In this document: positions 49,994 to 58,401 of the stretch, in pieces | Layout: each line of letters starts with the position of its first letter | Numbering within the stretch: the stretch's first letter is position 1 | Assembly (NCBI RefSeq): GCF_036670025.1 | Contig: NZ_CP137640.1 | Span: 2,204,001-2,268,000 of the forward strand | Length of the DNA stretch: 64,000 nt | Origin: Bacillus_BD oryzisoli | GTDB taxonomy: Bacteria; Bacillota; Bacilli; Bacillales; Cytobacillaceae | Direction: 5' to 3' | Made by a program: the position numbers and the translations under genes | Notes under the pieces: generated by a model | What the model saw: the letters and a program-made list of their open reading frames with translations, nothing else | Database searches by the model: none | Told to the model about the DNA's origin: nothing

Positions 49994-51469
49994 ATGACAA
50001 AACAAAACGCATCAATCAAAACTGGTTGGAATTTTGACAATAGTTATGCTCGTCTGCCGGAGTACTTTTATCATAGGCAAAATCCGGTCCCAGTACATTC
50101 TCCAAAGTTAGTGATTCTAAATGAGCAGCTGGCTGCTTCACTAGGACTTGATGCTAAAGCTTTAAAAAGCGAGGAAAGTGTAGAGGTGTTTGCCGGCAAC
50201 CGAATTCCCGAAGGAGCAGCGCCGCTTGCTCAAGCTTATGCAGGACACCAATTCGGACATTTTACTATGCTCGGCGACGGGCGGGCCGTTCTGTTAGGTG
50301 AGCAGATAGATCCCGAGGGCAATCGATTTGATATCCAGCTTAAGGGGTCTGGCAGAACGCCATTCTCACGCGGGGGTGATGGCAGGGCTGCACTTGGACC
50401 GATGCTTCGTGAATATATTATCAGTGAAGCGATGCATGCCCTAGGCATTCCTACTACCCGCAGCTTAGCGGTTGTGACAACAGGTGAAACCATCATTCGT
50501 GAAACGGAACTCCCAGGAGCTATTCTAACTCGAGTGGCTTCAAGTCACATCCGTGTGGGTACCTTCCAATATGCTGCGGCATGGGGCAAAGATGAGGAAA
50601 TTAAAGCATTAGCAGATTATACAATCAAACGCCATTATCCAGACATTGAAATCGATGATGACCGCTATCGTACATTGCTCCGCGATGTGATTAAACGTCA
50701 GGCTGCACTCATTGCTAAATGGATGCATACCGGTTTTATCCATGGAGTCATGAATACAGACAATATGGCCATTAGCGGTGAAACAATCGATTATGGTCCA
50801 TGCGCCTTCATGGACACGTATGACCCTGCAACCGTATTCAGTTCCATTGACAGAGAGGGTCGTTATGCCTATGGAAATCAACCGATCATTGGCGGCTGGA
50901 ATCTCGCCCGTTTTGCCGAAACCTTAATACCGCTTCTGCATGAAGATGAAGAGAAGGCAGTAGAAATAGCCCAAGAGGAGATCTCGGGCTATATGGGAAT
51001 TTATCAGACCCACTGGCTTAGCGGCATGAGGGCAAAACTTGGCATCACGACTGAAGAACAGGAGGATCAAGCGCTTATCGAAGATCTCCTAAATATGATG
51101 CAAAAGCATCGAGCCGATTTTACAAATACCTTCCGCGCCTTGACCTATGATAAGCCGGAGGATACGGCCATGAAAGGGATTAAATCATTTGATGATTGGT
51201 ATGCAAAATGGAAGGCACGATTAGATAGGCAGAAGGGAACAAAGGAATCAGCACAACAGCTGATGCGTAACTCCAATCCATCAGTCATCCCACGTAACCA
51301 CCGTGTAGAAGAGGCACTAAAGGCTGCCGTAGAACAGAGTGATTTCAGTGTGATGGAGAAACTTGTGGATGTACTGTCAAAGCCATACGCATACACACCG
51401 GAACAAGAGGAATACTGTAAACCTCCTGAGCCGACAAACCTACCTTACCGAACATTTTGTGGCACATGA
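49994..51469 (+). CDS. selO: protein adenylyltransferase SelO (YdiU/UPF0061)
   Basis: 491-aa pseudokinase-fold enzyme that transfers AMP to protein hydroxyls. Family blocks: FAGNRIPEGAAPLAQAYAGH, QFGHFTMLGDGRAVLLGEQ, IQLKGSGRTPFSRGGDGRAA, and the metal/nucleotide Asn/Asp region GVMNTDNMAISGETIDYGP. The tail ends PYRTFCGT and keeps the C-x-x region expected in non-selenium bacterial SelO. ATG 49994 follows AAAGGGG. Monocistronic, own terminator. Confidence 0.92.
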   Translation: MTKQNASIKTGWNFDNSYARLPEYFYHRQNPVPVHSPKLVILNEQLAASLGLDAKALKSEESVEVFAGNRIPEGAAPLAQAYAGHQFGHFTMLGDGRAVLLGEQIDPEGNRFDIQLKGSGRTPFSRGGDGRAALGPMLREYIISEAMHALGIPTTRSLAVVTTGETIIRETELPGAILTRVASSHIRVGTFQYAAAWGKDEEIKALADYTIKRHYPDIEIDDDRYRTLLRDVIKRQAALIAKWMHTGFIHGVMNTDNMAISGETIDYGPCAFMDTYDPATVFSSIDREGRYAYGNQPIIGGWNLARFAETLIPLLHEDEEKAVEIAQEEISGYMGIYQTHWLSGMRAKLGITTEEQEDQALIEDLLNMMQKHRADFTNTFRALTYDKPEDTAMKGIKSFDDWYAKWKARLDRQKGTKESAQQLMRNSNPSVIPRNHRVEEALKAAVEQSDFSVMEKLVDVLSKPYAYTPEQEEYCKPPEPTNLPYRTFCGT

Positions 51470-51472
51470 TAA

Positions 51473-51502
51473 AAAAAGGCTGCTAAGCAAAGCAGCCTTT
51501 TT
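51473..51502. terminator. Terminator after selO
   Basis: AAAGGCTGCT/AGCAGCCTTT stem with T run. Confidence 0.85.
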
Positions 51503-51579
51503 GAAAACCTTTATTTTAAAATTTCGAACTACTAGCACGCCATATGGGACAATAAAGCTCATTAATTGCAGAAATTGCA

Positions 51580-52494
51580 TTATTTTTTTACAGCATGAAC
51601 ATAATGAATCGTTTCAAATGCAGACAAATAATCCGTCCGATTTTGAAAAAACTGCTCATGAACCATGGCTGGAGTTAGATGTTCATAGATGAGTAAATTT
51701 GATTTTTCCAGCATTTTCTCGATTTCCAGATATGTGAAACAGGATTTCATTGGTTCACCGCCGATTAAAGCCATTTTGATGATATTTTCAACTCTATTTG
51801 ACAATCCTTTTTCCGCAAAAAACGTCTCATCAGCATAATCAAAGACAATCGAGCTTCCTGCTGGAAGTTCGGAAAATAAGTGATCAATTAAGCGTGCTAA
51901 ATCTTCTTTCTCTAAATAATAGGATACACCCAAAAGACTAAAGAAGGTTTTGTCGTTAGTAAACCCGTTATCTAGTAAATGACGGATCGAGAACTGATCA
52001 GCAAAGTCCATCGGAACAAAATGGAGATGGTTAGGGATAGCATATTCGGCATCAGCTAATCGTTTCTTTTTAAATTCTTGTGTAGCAGGATGGTCAATTT
52101 CAAAGATTTCTAGGTTTTTTTTTAATTCTGGGTGACGGAAACAAAAAGTATCGAGGCCTGCTCCAAGAATCACGTACTGTTTTACACCTAAAAGAATTTC
52201 ATGAAGCAATACTTTTTCGCAAAAAGCTGCACGGGCTAAAGGAGTGGGGGAAAGTTGGACCTGTGTAATCCATCTTAAAATTTCATCAGGGTCATCCTTA
52301 AATTTTTGAGCTACCTCTTTGTTAAAAAACTCGATTCCTTGAATCATATTGTTACTGATATCTGAAAACTCTTGTTGGGAAATGAGATCCTTGGCTAAAA
52401 AATCATTAAAGATAATCGGGGTATCATATCGACTGTGGTAAGCTCTGCTAAAAGCTGATACCAAGGATGTTACACTGGACTCATTCTGCTTCAT
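51580..52494 (-). CDS. class I SAM-dependent methyltransferase, YktD-like (PPM1/LCMT superfamily)
   Basis: 304 aa, the length of B. subtilis YktD. SAM-site motif YVILGAGLDTFCFRHPEL, acidic strand EIFEIDHPATQEFKKKRL, and post-motif FSLLGVSYYLEKEDLARLI. These proteins are leucine-carboxyl-methyltransferase relatives, often acting on small carboxylates or polyketides; the substrate here is unknown. ATG 52494 follows GGGAGGA; longer frames upstream lack a ribosome site. Confidence 0.88.
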   Translation of the reverse strand: MKQNESSVTSLVSAFSRAYHSRYDTPIIFNDFLAKDLISQQEFSDISNNMIQGIEFFNKEVAQKFKDDPDEILRWITQVQLSPTPLARAAFCEKVLLHEILLGVKQYVILGAGLDTFCFRHPELKKNLEIFEIDHPATQEFKKKRLADAEYAIPNHLHFVPMDFADQFSIRHLLDNGFTNDKTFFSLLGVSYYLEKEDLARLIDHLFSELPAGSSIVFDYADETFFAEKGLSNRVENIIKMALIGGEPMKSCFTYLEIEKMLEKSNLLIYEHLTPAMVHEQFFQNRTDYLSAFETIHYVHAVKK

Positions 52495-52618
52495 CAAAAC
52501 GTCCTCCCTCAAAAAAAATAAGATTCCCCTGGCCAGGAGAATCTTATAATACAACATAATAACTTAAAAATAAAATTATAGCACAAAAATAATCATTTGT
52601 CAATACCCTTTATTTTTT

Positions 52619-52675
52619 GTGTCAGGCACCCTTAAAGACAAAACAGCTTAAAGGTCCTTTTAAGGTACCTGACAC
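52619..52675. repeat. imperfect palindromic repeat with GTGTCAGGCACC ends
   Basis: GTGTCAGGCACC-C-TTAAAG (52619-52637) pairs with CTTTTAAGGTACCTGACAC (52657-52675), about 16 of 19 positions. A shorter relative, AAGGTGCC-A-GGCACCTT, lies at 63123-63139. Such GGTGCCTGACACC-type units recur between genes in many Bacillaceae genomes. Confidence 0.7.
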
Positions 52676-52745
52676 CATTGCCTCTTTATTTAGTTGGAAG
52701 AAACGATTAAAATAGTACACAGTAATGTTAGAAAGGTTTGTTGAA

Positions 52746-53318
52746 ATGGCTCAATTATTCTTTAAATATGGTGCGATGAATAGCGGTAAATCGATTGAAA
52801 TTATCAAGGTTGCTCATAACTATGAGGAACAAAATAAGAATGTCCTGATTTTCACTTCAGCTCTTGATGATCGAGATAAAATAGGTTATGTGTCATCGAG
52901 GATTGGCTTGAAGCGGAATGCCATCCCGATTGATACTGATACCAATATTTTTGCTATTGTTAGTGAGTCTCCCTTATCATTAAGCTGTGTTCTCGTTGAT
53001 GAAGTGCAGTTCGTATCGAAAGCTCATGTACTGCAAATGGCCAGAATTGTGGATGAACTTGATATTCCAGTCATGGGATTTGGTTTAAAAAACGATTTTC
53101 AAAACGAGCTTTTTGAAGGAAGCAAGTACATGTTGCTATATGCAGATAAAATTGAAGAAATGAAAACAATTTGTTGGTTCTGTGAGAAAAAAGCGATCAT
53201 GGCACTAAGGGTAGATGAAAACAAAAAGCCAGTTCGAGAGGGCAGCCAAATCCAAATTGGCGGAAATGACAACTACTATCCAGTATGCCGCAAACATCAC
53301 AAAGAACCATTGTTATAA
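52746..53318 (+). CDS. tdk: thymidine kinase, Escherichia-type
   Basis: 190-aa type II thymidine kinase. P-loop KYGAMNSGKSIEIIK near residue 12, DEVQF near 86, lasso/zinc region CWFCEKKA and CRKH. Phosphorylates thymidine for salvage. Word by word it follows E. coli Tdk (MAQLFFKYGAMNSGKS, GFGLKNDFQNELFEGS, IGGNDNYYPVCRKHHKE) more than B. subtilis Tdk. That points to an extra, horizontally acquired or phage-type copy. ATG 52746 follows GAAAGG. The palindromic repeat at 52619 lies just upstream. Confidence 0.9.
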   Translation: MAQLFFKYGAMNSGKSIEIIKVAHNYEEQNKNVLIFTSALDDRDKIGYVSSRIGLKRNAIPIDTDTNIFAIVSESPLSLSCVLVDEVQFVSKAHVLQMARIVDELDIPVMGFGLKNDFQNELFEGSKYMLLYADKIEEMKTICWFCEKKAIMALRVDENKKPVREGSQIQIGGNDNYYPVCRKHHKEPLL

Positions 53319-53388
53319 ACCGAACTTCTGCGGCTTCTTACATTAATTAATTCAGTTACTATGATTAACAGGAAGGTTGGAAAGAAAT

Positions 53389-54060
53389 ATGTTCGTACGT
53401 TTAAAGCTGTTTTACTTTGTCATTACAATGATACTTGCTGGCATTTTGTTGACAGGTTGTGGAACCCAAGCCGAAAATGAACAGTCAAGTAAAAAAGCTG
53501 AGAAGACATCAGAAGAAAGAAATGACTACTCTTCTGAAGTAAAAGAAAAACCAATTGTGACCATTACGATGGAGAATGATGAAAAAATCGTTCTTGAATT
53601 GGATCCAACAGCTGCTCCTAATACAGTGGCTAATTTTATTTCGTTAGTAAAAAAGGGATTTTATGATGGACTTATTTTCCATCGGGTCATCCCTGATTTT
53701 ATGATACAAGGGGGAGACCCGGAAGGAACTGGAGGCGGCGGCCCTGGTTATGCCATTGAAGGTGAATTTTCCTCAAACGGATTTGAAAATAACATGAAAC
53801 ATGAACGAGGCGTTATTTCCATGGCGCGGACCAACGATCCTAATTCCGCTGGATCGCAATTTTTCATAATGGTAAAAGAAGCCCCGCATCTCGATGGTGA
53901 ATATGCTGCTTTCGGTAAAGTCATCGAGGGAATGGAAACAGTTGATAAGATTGTTTCTGTAGAACGTAACAGTGCGGACAAGCCCTTGAAAGATCAGAAA
54001 ATGAAATCCGTAACAGTCGACACAAAGGGGTTTGATTATCCGGAACCAGTGAAGCAATAA
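53389..54060 (+). CDS. lipoprotein cyclophilin-type peptidyl-prolyl isomerase
   Basis: 223 aa. Signal peptide with lipobox ILLTGCG, a Ser/Lys/Glu-rich linker, then a cyclophilin domain from about residue 60: DPTAAPNTVANFISLVKKGF, FHRVIPDFMIQGGDPEGTGG, GVISMARTNDPNSAGSQFFI. The catalytic Arg is in FHRV, and Phe/Met/Gln are in the DFMIQGGDP block. Helps fold proteins between membrane and wall. ATG 53389 follows GGAAAG; TTG 53377 is possible. Monocistronic. Confidence 0.9.
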   Translation: MFVRLKLFYFVITMILAGILLTGCGTQAENEQSSKKAEKTSEERNDYSSEVKEKPIVTITMENDEKIVLELDPTAAPNTVANFISLVKKGFYDGLIFHRVIPDFMIQGGDPEGTGGGGPGYAIEGEFSSNGFENNMKHERGVISMARTNDPNSAGSQFFIMVKEAPHLDGEYAAFGKVIEGMETVDKIVSVERNSADKPLKDQKMKSVTVDTKGFDYPEPVKQ

Positions 54061-54063
54061 TGC

Positions 54064-54120
54064 ATAACACCAGACCATAGGACATTCATTAGAATATCCT
54101 GTGGTCTGGTGTTATTTTAT
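54064..54120 (+). terminator. Terminator after the cyclophilin gene
   Basis: Nineteen-bp stem beginning ATAACACCAGACCA with near-exact complement TGGTCTGGTGTTAT, then TTTTATT. Confidence 0.9.
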
Positions 54121-54203
54121 TAAAAAAAGACAAAGTACACAAACAAACACTCCAGCGTATAGTAACTTCTGTGTGAGATGTATTTTGAAAGGATGGAAGT
54201 ACG

Positions 54204-54332
54204 ATGGAAAATCTTCAAATCAAGAAAAACATGAAAGTTGGCTCTGAAAACGAATTTAAAGTAGTTAAAGTTAATTTAACAAATCCAACAGAAAGTATTT
54301 ATGCAGTATGCACACCAATCAAATTGAAGTAA
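54204..54332 (+). CDS. 42-aa small protein
   Basis: ATG 54204 after AAAGGATGGAAG: MENLQIKKNMKVGSENEFKV continuing to TPIKLK, stop at 54332. Reads like a single small beta sheet. Flanked by terminators on both sides, so it has its own transcript. No family recognised. Confidence 0.55.
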   Translation: MENLQIKKNMKVGSENEFKVVKVNLTNPTESIYAVCTPIKLK

Positions 54333-54350
54333 TTTGTGTTCATGTAGAAA

Positions 54351-54397
54351 AACCATCTCTTCCAATCCTTTTTTGTTGGCGAGATGGTTATTTTTTT
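54351..54397. terminator. Terminator
   Basis: AACCATCTC/GAGATGGTT outer stem with an inner CCAA/TTGG, then seven T. Confidence 0.85.
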
Positions 54398-54759
54398 GAC
54401 TCAGAATTCTTTTTCCGTTCAAAAGCTTTTTCAGCTAAAAATAAACCTACATTCTTATTCCTTTCCCAAATGTCAGGAAACTCCTCAAGAGGGAGGCTGC
54501 TGTCCTCTATTAATTGACCAATTTCAACCGTAAAGGCAGGTTTTTCAAACTCTTCTATGAAACAATCCGTATAGCCTCCTCCTTGTTGGTAGGATTCTGG
54601 TTCATCTATCGGATACTTGGTTAATTCAGAGATTGTTTCCGCAATGGCGTAATAATCACGTGTAAACTTCGTTGTATGGGTTAATCCCCATTGATGATAT
54701 CCCCAAAAAATCATATTTCCGGCTGAATGGTAGGAAACAGAATAACCCCGTTCTAATAA
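54388..54759 (-). pseudogene. C-terminal fragment of an M14 gamma-D-glutamyl-DAP-type peptidase
   Basis: Open from 54759 (just after a TAA) to 54388. VSYHSAGNMIFWGYHQWG holds the His of the third zinc-ligand/substrate region. YTDCFIEEFEKPAFTVEIGQ holds the catalytic Glu of wall-peptide M14 enzymes. The N-terminal two thirds with the H-x2-E zinc pair are missing, so the piece is inactive. No sequence of the missing part is seen between it and the DUF3885 gene. Confidence 0.75.
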
Positions 54760-54873
54760 TTAGTCCGGGGTTAAAAAAATGTTGTTTAATTATTGATGGA
54801 TCGCAAAGCTTTAACAATTAAGTCGTTTAAAAATCTAAGCTTGATTCAACAATAGCGTCCTTTAATGGAATAA

Positions 54874-55338
54874 CTAAAATATGGCCTCAATCCTATCTTG
54901 ATTACAAATTGCTTTTAATAATGGGACATATTTAAAATCAGATGTTTTGCAGCATAGAGAAAATCTATGAGTTTTATATGTAACTTCTTCATCATCCTCT
55001 AGGTATATATAAGGTATTGCTTGATGTTTCAGCCTAAACAATAATGATTTTTCAACATAGCGAGAAAAGTTCTTTAACTGATGTCTAATGTTTTTGCCCC
55101 TATCAAAATCATCTACATCCATCACGACAAAAATATCTTCCATTGGAGAATGCAAAGCTTCAAATAACGTAATTGCCCTTTTATAACATCCCAGTATATA
55201 GGGGGTGTTGGGGTAGTCATATTCCCTTTTCCACTCCACCCCTAGTTCAAACCGTATACCAATATACCAACAATAAAACAAGGGTGGTCTAAGTTCTAAG
55301 TTTGGAAAATTCTCATTCATAAAATTGTTTAAAAGCAT
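54874..55338 (-). CDS. DUF3885 protein, possibly altered at the C-terminus
   Basis: 154 aa from ATG 55338 (GAGGTG 6-7 nt upstream). PPLFYCWYIGIRFELGVEWK, CYKRAITLFEALHSPMEDIF and YLEDDEEVTYKTHRFSLCC are DUF3885-like. The end, CNQDRIEAIF, looks off-frame. Shifting by one base gives GLRPYFSYSIKGRYC, which suits the family better, so a late frameshift is possible. The IS110-family element begins about 100 bp upstream of its start. Confidence 0.65.
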   Translation of the reverse strand: MLLNNFMNENFPNLELRPPLFYCWYIGIRFELGVEWKREYDYPNTPYILGCYKRAITLFEALHSPMEDIFVVMDVDDFDRGKNIRHQLKNFSRYVEKSLLFRLKHQAIPYIYLEDDEEVTYKTHRFSLCCKTSDFKYVPLLKAICNQDRIEAIF

Positions 55339-55500
55339 TTTGCACCTCTTTTCTACCATTATATCACCGTTATTGAAATATCCAGACTCGTTAGAATTCC
55401 TGTAGACAGCTATTTATCAACTTTGAAAAAAATTAGGTCCCTCAGTAAGATATGAATATAGACACCACTCTAACTCAAAACCTTAAGGAGGAACCCTAAT

Positions 55501-56775
55501 ATGAAGTTTAAGATGCAAGACAAACAAAATCAACTAATTGAGAGAATTTCAGATAAACACCTTGTGGTTGGTGTGGATATCGCCCAAGAATTACACGTAG
55601 CTAGAGCTGTAAATTTCTGTGGAATAATAGTCGGTGATCCTCTTACATTTGAAAATAATGAAGAGGGTTTTGCTAGATTACTACAATGGATTAACCAGTT
55701 AAAAACCTTAAAAGGTTTTGCCTCTACTATAATCGGCATGGAACCTACAGGACATTACTGGGTTAACCTATCAAAATGGCTATATGACCAAGATATTGAA
55801 GCAGTAACTGTTAACCCACACCTTGTAAAAAAGAATAAGGAAAACCGTGATAATAGCCGTTCAAAAAGTGATAAAAAAGATGCTCTTGTTATTGCTGATA
55901 TGGTCAAGAATGGTTACTATTCCTTTATTCGACCTACTTCTGAGGCCTTTGAAAAATTAAGAGTTTTAATGTCTAACCGTGACATGTCGGTTAAACGACT
56001 TGTCAGTGCTATTAATCAAATAAACCGTTGGGTTGATATTGTTTTTCCCGAACTTCGTCAGGTATTCAAAGATGTTAAAGGCAAAGGGGCAATGGCAACT
56101 CTACGCTTATTCCCTACACCACTTGAACTAAGTTCAATGAAAGCACAAGATATCGTTTTAGGCTGGAAAACCCAAATGAAGAGACAACCTGGTTTAAGAA
56201 AAGCACAGGTATTAATTGAATTAGCTATGCATACAGTCGGAACTCGACAAGCACTTGACGCTTATAAGCTACACCTGGAACAATTGATTCAAGAGTTTGA
56301 TCTAGTAACCGCGCAGCTTGAGCGAGTTGAAAAGGAAGTCACTGATGTCCTTAAACATATACCTTTCGTAAGAAAGGTACTTGGCATTAAAGGAATTAGC
56401 GAAATTTCCCTTGCAGGCATTCTAGGAGAATCAGGAGATTTAAGTGGATTTGCACACGGCAATTCTTTATTGCGTCATGCTGGATTGCATCTTGCAGAGG
56501 CAAGTTCAGGAAAATGGAAAGGTCAAATTGTTCTCTCTAAACGTGGGAGATCTCGTTTACGGCGCTTCTTGTATTTAGCGACTATGAGTCTTGTCATGAA
56601 CAACCCTGATTTTAAAGAACTACACGCTAACAATGTTAAAGTGAAAAAGATGAAGAAAATGAAATCAATTATGAAATTAATTAATAAACTCGCAAGAGTT
56701 TTAGTTGGAATGGCCAAAAAAAATGAATCTTATTGTCCCCACAAAGTAAAACCAATTGCACCAATGGCTGCTTAA
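55501..56775 (+). CDS. IS110-family transposase (DEDD plus serine recombinase-like)
   Basis: 424 aa. The N-terminal RuvC-like DEDD domain has Asp in VVGVDIAQELHVARAV, Glu in IIGMEPTGHYW, and the Asp pair in SKSDKKDALVIADMV. A helical linker follows. The C-terminal Tnp_IS116/IS110/IS902 domain at about 285-375 has IPFVRKVLGIKGISEISLAG, HAGLHLAEASSGKWKG and its catalytic Ser. Intact, full-length and with AAGGAGG 6 nt before the ATG, so it is likely still active. Such enzymes are steered by an RNA made from the element itself. Confidence 0.93.
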   Translation: MKFKMQDKQNQLIERISDKHLVVGVDIAQELHVARAVNFCGIIVGDPLTFENNEEGFARLLQWINQLKTLKGFASTIIGMEPTGHYWVNLSKWLYDQDIEAVTVNPHLVKKNKENRDNSRSKSDKKDALVIADMVKNGYYSFIRPTSEAFEKLRVLMSNRDMSVKRLVSAINQINRWVDIVFPELRQVFKDVKGKGAMATLRLFPTPLELSSMKAQDIVLGWKTQMKRQPGLRKAQVLIELAMHTVGTRQALDAYKLHLEQLIQEFDLVTAQLERVEKEVTDVLKHIPFVRKVLGIKGISEISLAGILGESGDLSGFAHGNSLLRHAGLHLAEASSGKWKGQIVLSKRGRSRLRRFLYLATMSLVMNNPDFKELHANNVKVKKMKKMKSIMKLINKLARVLVGMAKKNESYCPHKVKPIAPMAA

Positions 56776-56879
56776 CTAAATAAACTAAAAAATATTTTTT
56801 ATATTAATATTATAATTATTTACTTTAAGATTAATAACTTTCGAATATTGGCTTATTCGTAGGATTTCAAAGAAAGTAC

Positions 56880-57065
56880 GAAGTACCGGATTTATTGTGC
56901 AAAAGGGCTCTGACCCGTTCCGTTAGAAAGACCGGCATCTACCACTTGGATAGGTATGACGAAGGAATGAGAGGGCATTTGACCCGTTGAGACATGGGAG
57001 CGAAAACCTCCAGGGGTGGCGTGAAGTATACGTACATTATATGGAAAATAATGGAGATGCCACTA
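56880..57065 (+). ncRNA. candidate guide (bridge/seek) RNA of the IS110-family element
   Basis: Within the 3' non-coding part, this stretch is markedly richer in G+C than the AT-rich DNA just before it and carries a loose internal repeat. AGGGCTCTGACCCGTT is at 56904-56919 and AGGGCATTTGACCCGTT at 56972-56988; each AGGGC can also pair with its own GACCC as a small hairpin. IS1111-type elements encode their target-choosing RNA in this position. The exact ends and the loops cannot be fixed by eye. Confidence 0.55.
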
Positions 57066-57377
57066 CCTCCTTTATTTAAGTACGCCTTCATGTAGCCAAA
57101 ATGCTAACAACGCCTTTCATCCGTCCCCTAAGGTTATTTCAAGTGATTTGAAATCCTGCGAATAAGTGAGTATTTGAGAGCTAATCTTATCTAACTGAGG
57201 GAGCACAATAAGAAAAAGGCTGCTGAAGCAACGATCTTAAAGTAAAGCCCCCGTTACTTAAAGTGTAATCATTCACATACTTGTCAGCATACAAGGATTT
57301 TTTCGTTCATATATTATATCAATGTGTATAAGGAGTAACAATCGTGAATGAAGTATAGACAAATCGGGGGTATATAA

Positions 57378-57584
57378 TTGAATAACAGGGAAAATAATTC
57401 TAAAGGCACTACCGAAAACAAGAACGATATAAATATTAATAACAACTTTAGTCTATCTATTAATTTTGGTGATTCACTAAACTTATTTGCCTTAATTGTA
57501 GGTTTCTTTATCATTAAAAGAATTTCTAAACAATACAAAATAAACAAGAAATTGCTGAAAGAGAATAAAGAAAAGAATGATTAA
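57378..57584 (+). CDS. 68-aa small membrane protein
   Basis: TTG 57378 is 7 nt after GGGGG. Asn-rich polar start (NNRENNSKGTTENKNDININ), one membrane helix (about 33-50, SLNLFALIVGFFIIKRI), and a lysine-rich cytoplasmic tail. No family recognised. Followed by a terminator. Confidence 0.5.
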   Translation: MNNRENNSKGTTENKNDININNNFSLSINFGDSLNLFALIVGFFIIKRISKQYKINKKLLKENKEKND

Positions 57585-57589
57585 TGGAG

Positions 57590-57612
57590 GAACAGATAAA
57601 ATCTGTTCTTTT
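57590..57612 (+). terminator. Terminator after the 68-aa gene
   Basis: GAACAGAT-AAA-ATCTGTTC then TTTT. Confidence 0.82.
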
Positions 57613-57965
57613 AGCCGTTTTAGCGCTTGATATTTCTTTATATTTGACATAAAAGAAAGATAGCTTTTTCGTAGTCTATGTAATTCCCTCTTTCACTATC
57701 TTGCTTCTTTATTTCAATAAAAAGAACTTTTCTCCTTCTTTTCTAAATTGAATCAAAAAAAATAAGAATACGAATGTGGTAATAATATATGAATAAGTTT
57801 AAGAGGGAAAGACTAATAATGTGGAAATTCAAATCCATAAATAAACGAACGGGTGCGATTGTTTTATGAGCAATCGCTTCTTGTGCTAAAGACGCAGTAT
57901 AGTTTAAGAACATTTATTGGACTGTCGGTCTACTAATTCGTAATATTCGTATGATATTAAGGATT

Positions 57966-58250
57966 GAACTACTCCACCTTAATTTTCTAACGAAAATTTG
58001 AAGATGGAGATTCCTGCGAACACCGAGGTATCCCTCAGTTATTTAGCAGGCTATCCCCGTCGCACCGACGGTTAGCAGTACAAGTGGCGTGAGCCTCCTG
58101 CAAGTGTTGCAAACTTGTACGTTGAATTCGCCACGCACCCTACTTTAGCTTGGTTTTCGCAACTTCGGTGTGCGTGGAGGCGAATGGTGCTTGGATATTT
58201 TACAGTGAGAAGCCTTTCTCGCACTAACCCTTTATATCCAGTTTTCAAAG
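57966..58250 (-). mobile_element. structured relic resembling an IS200/IS605-type right end with omega-RNA (tnpB absent)
   Basis: On the minus strand a chain of hairpins: ATTCGCC..ACGCACC arms (58126-58139 with 58167-58185), GTACAAGT/ACTTGTAC (58078-58085, 58113-58120), CCGTCG-CAC-CGACGG (58057-58071), CCTGC/GCAGG enclosing GAGG/CCTC (58013-58050), and finally CTCCATCTT/AAGGTGGAG-type arms ending TAGTTCAA (57965-58009). This order, with the last hairpin ending in TTCAA, is typical of the 3' end of tnpB-type transposons. There the right end and the TnpB guide RNA coincide. No tnpB reading frame adjoins it. An rRNA-spacer-like phrase, TTCTTTGAAAACTGGATA, lies on the minus strand at about 58233-58252. 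Confidence 0.5.
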
Positions 58251-58401
58251 AACAACTAACAGGAATGTTATACCATACGAACAAGTGTTTTTACTATCGC
58301 CAACCGACATTCATCTTCGACTTATTTTTGGGCTACGCCCTGCACAAAATTGAAGTGTGAGTCTTCTGTAGGAAAAAGATAAAACTAATTTGAGGTGGAT
58401 A

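Larger units (their letters stand above)
55436..57204 (+). mobile_element. IS110-family insertion sequence, IS1111-like group
   Basis: About 1.77 kb. Imperfect inverted repeats GGTCCCTCAGTAAGAT (55436-55451) and ATCTAACTGAGGGAGC (57189-57204) match at 14 of 16 positions. They bracket one transposase gene with only 65 bp before it and 429 bp after it. Subterminal repeats and a long 3' non-coding part are the layout of the IS1111 group; true ends may lie a few bases further out. No target duplication was sought, since the family usually makes none. Confidence 0.8.

Noticed and set aside
57858..57880. GCGATTG/CAATCGC hairpin near a short MWKFKSINK frame as a gene or terminator
   Set aside because: The frame ends after 16 codons and no T run follows the hairpin; I could not tell a relic from chance.
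58072..58360. Protein frames of 70-81 aa on both strands across the structured relic
   Set aside because: They mirror each other, lack ribosome sites and cross the hairpins; RNA structure explains the open frames better.
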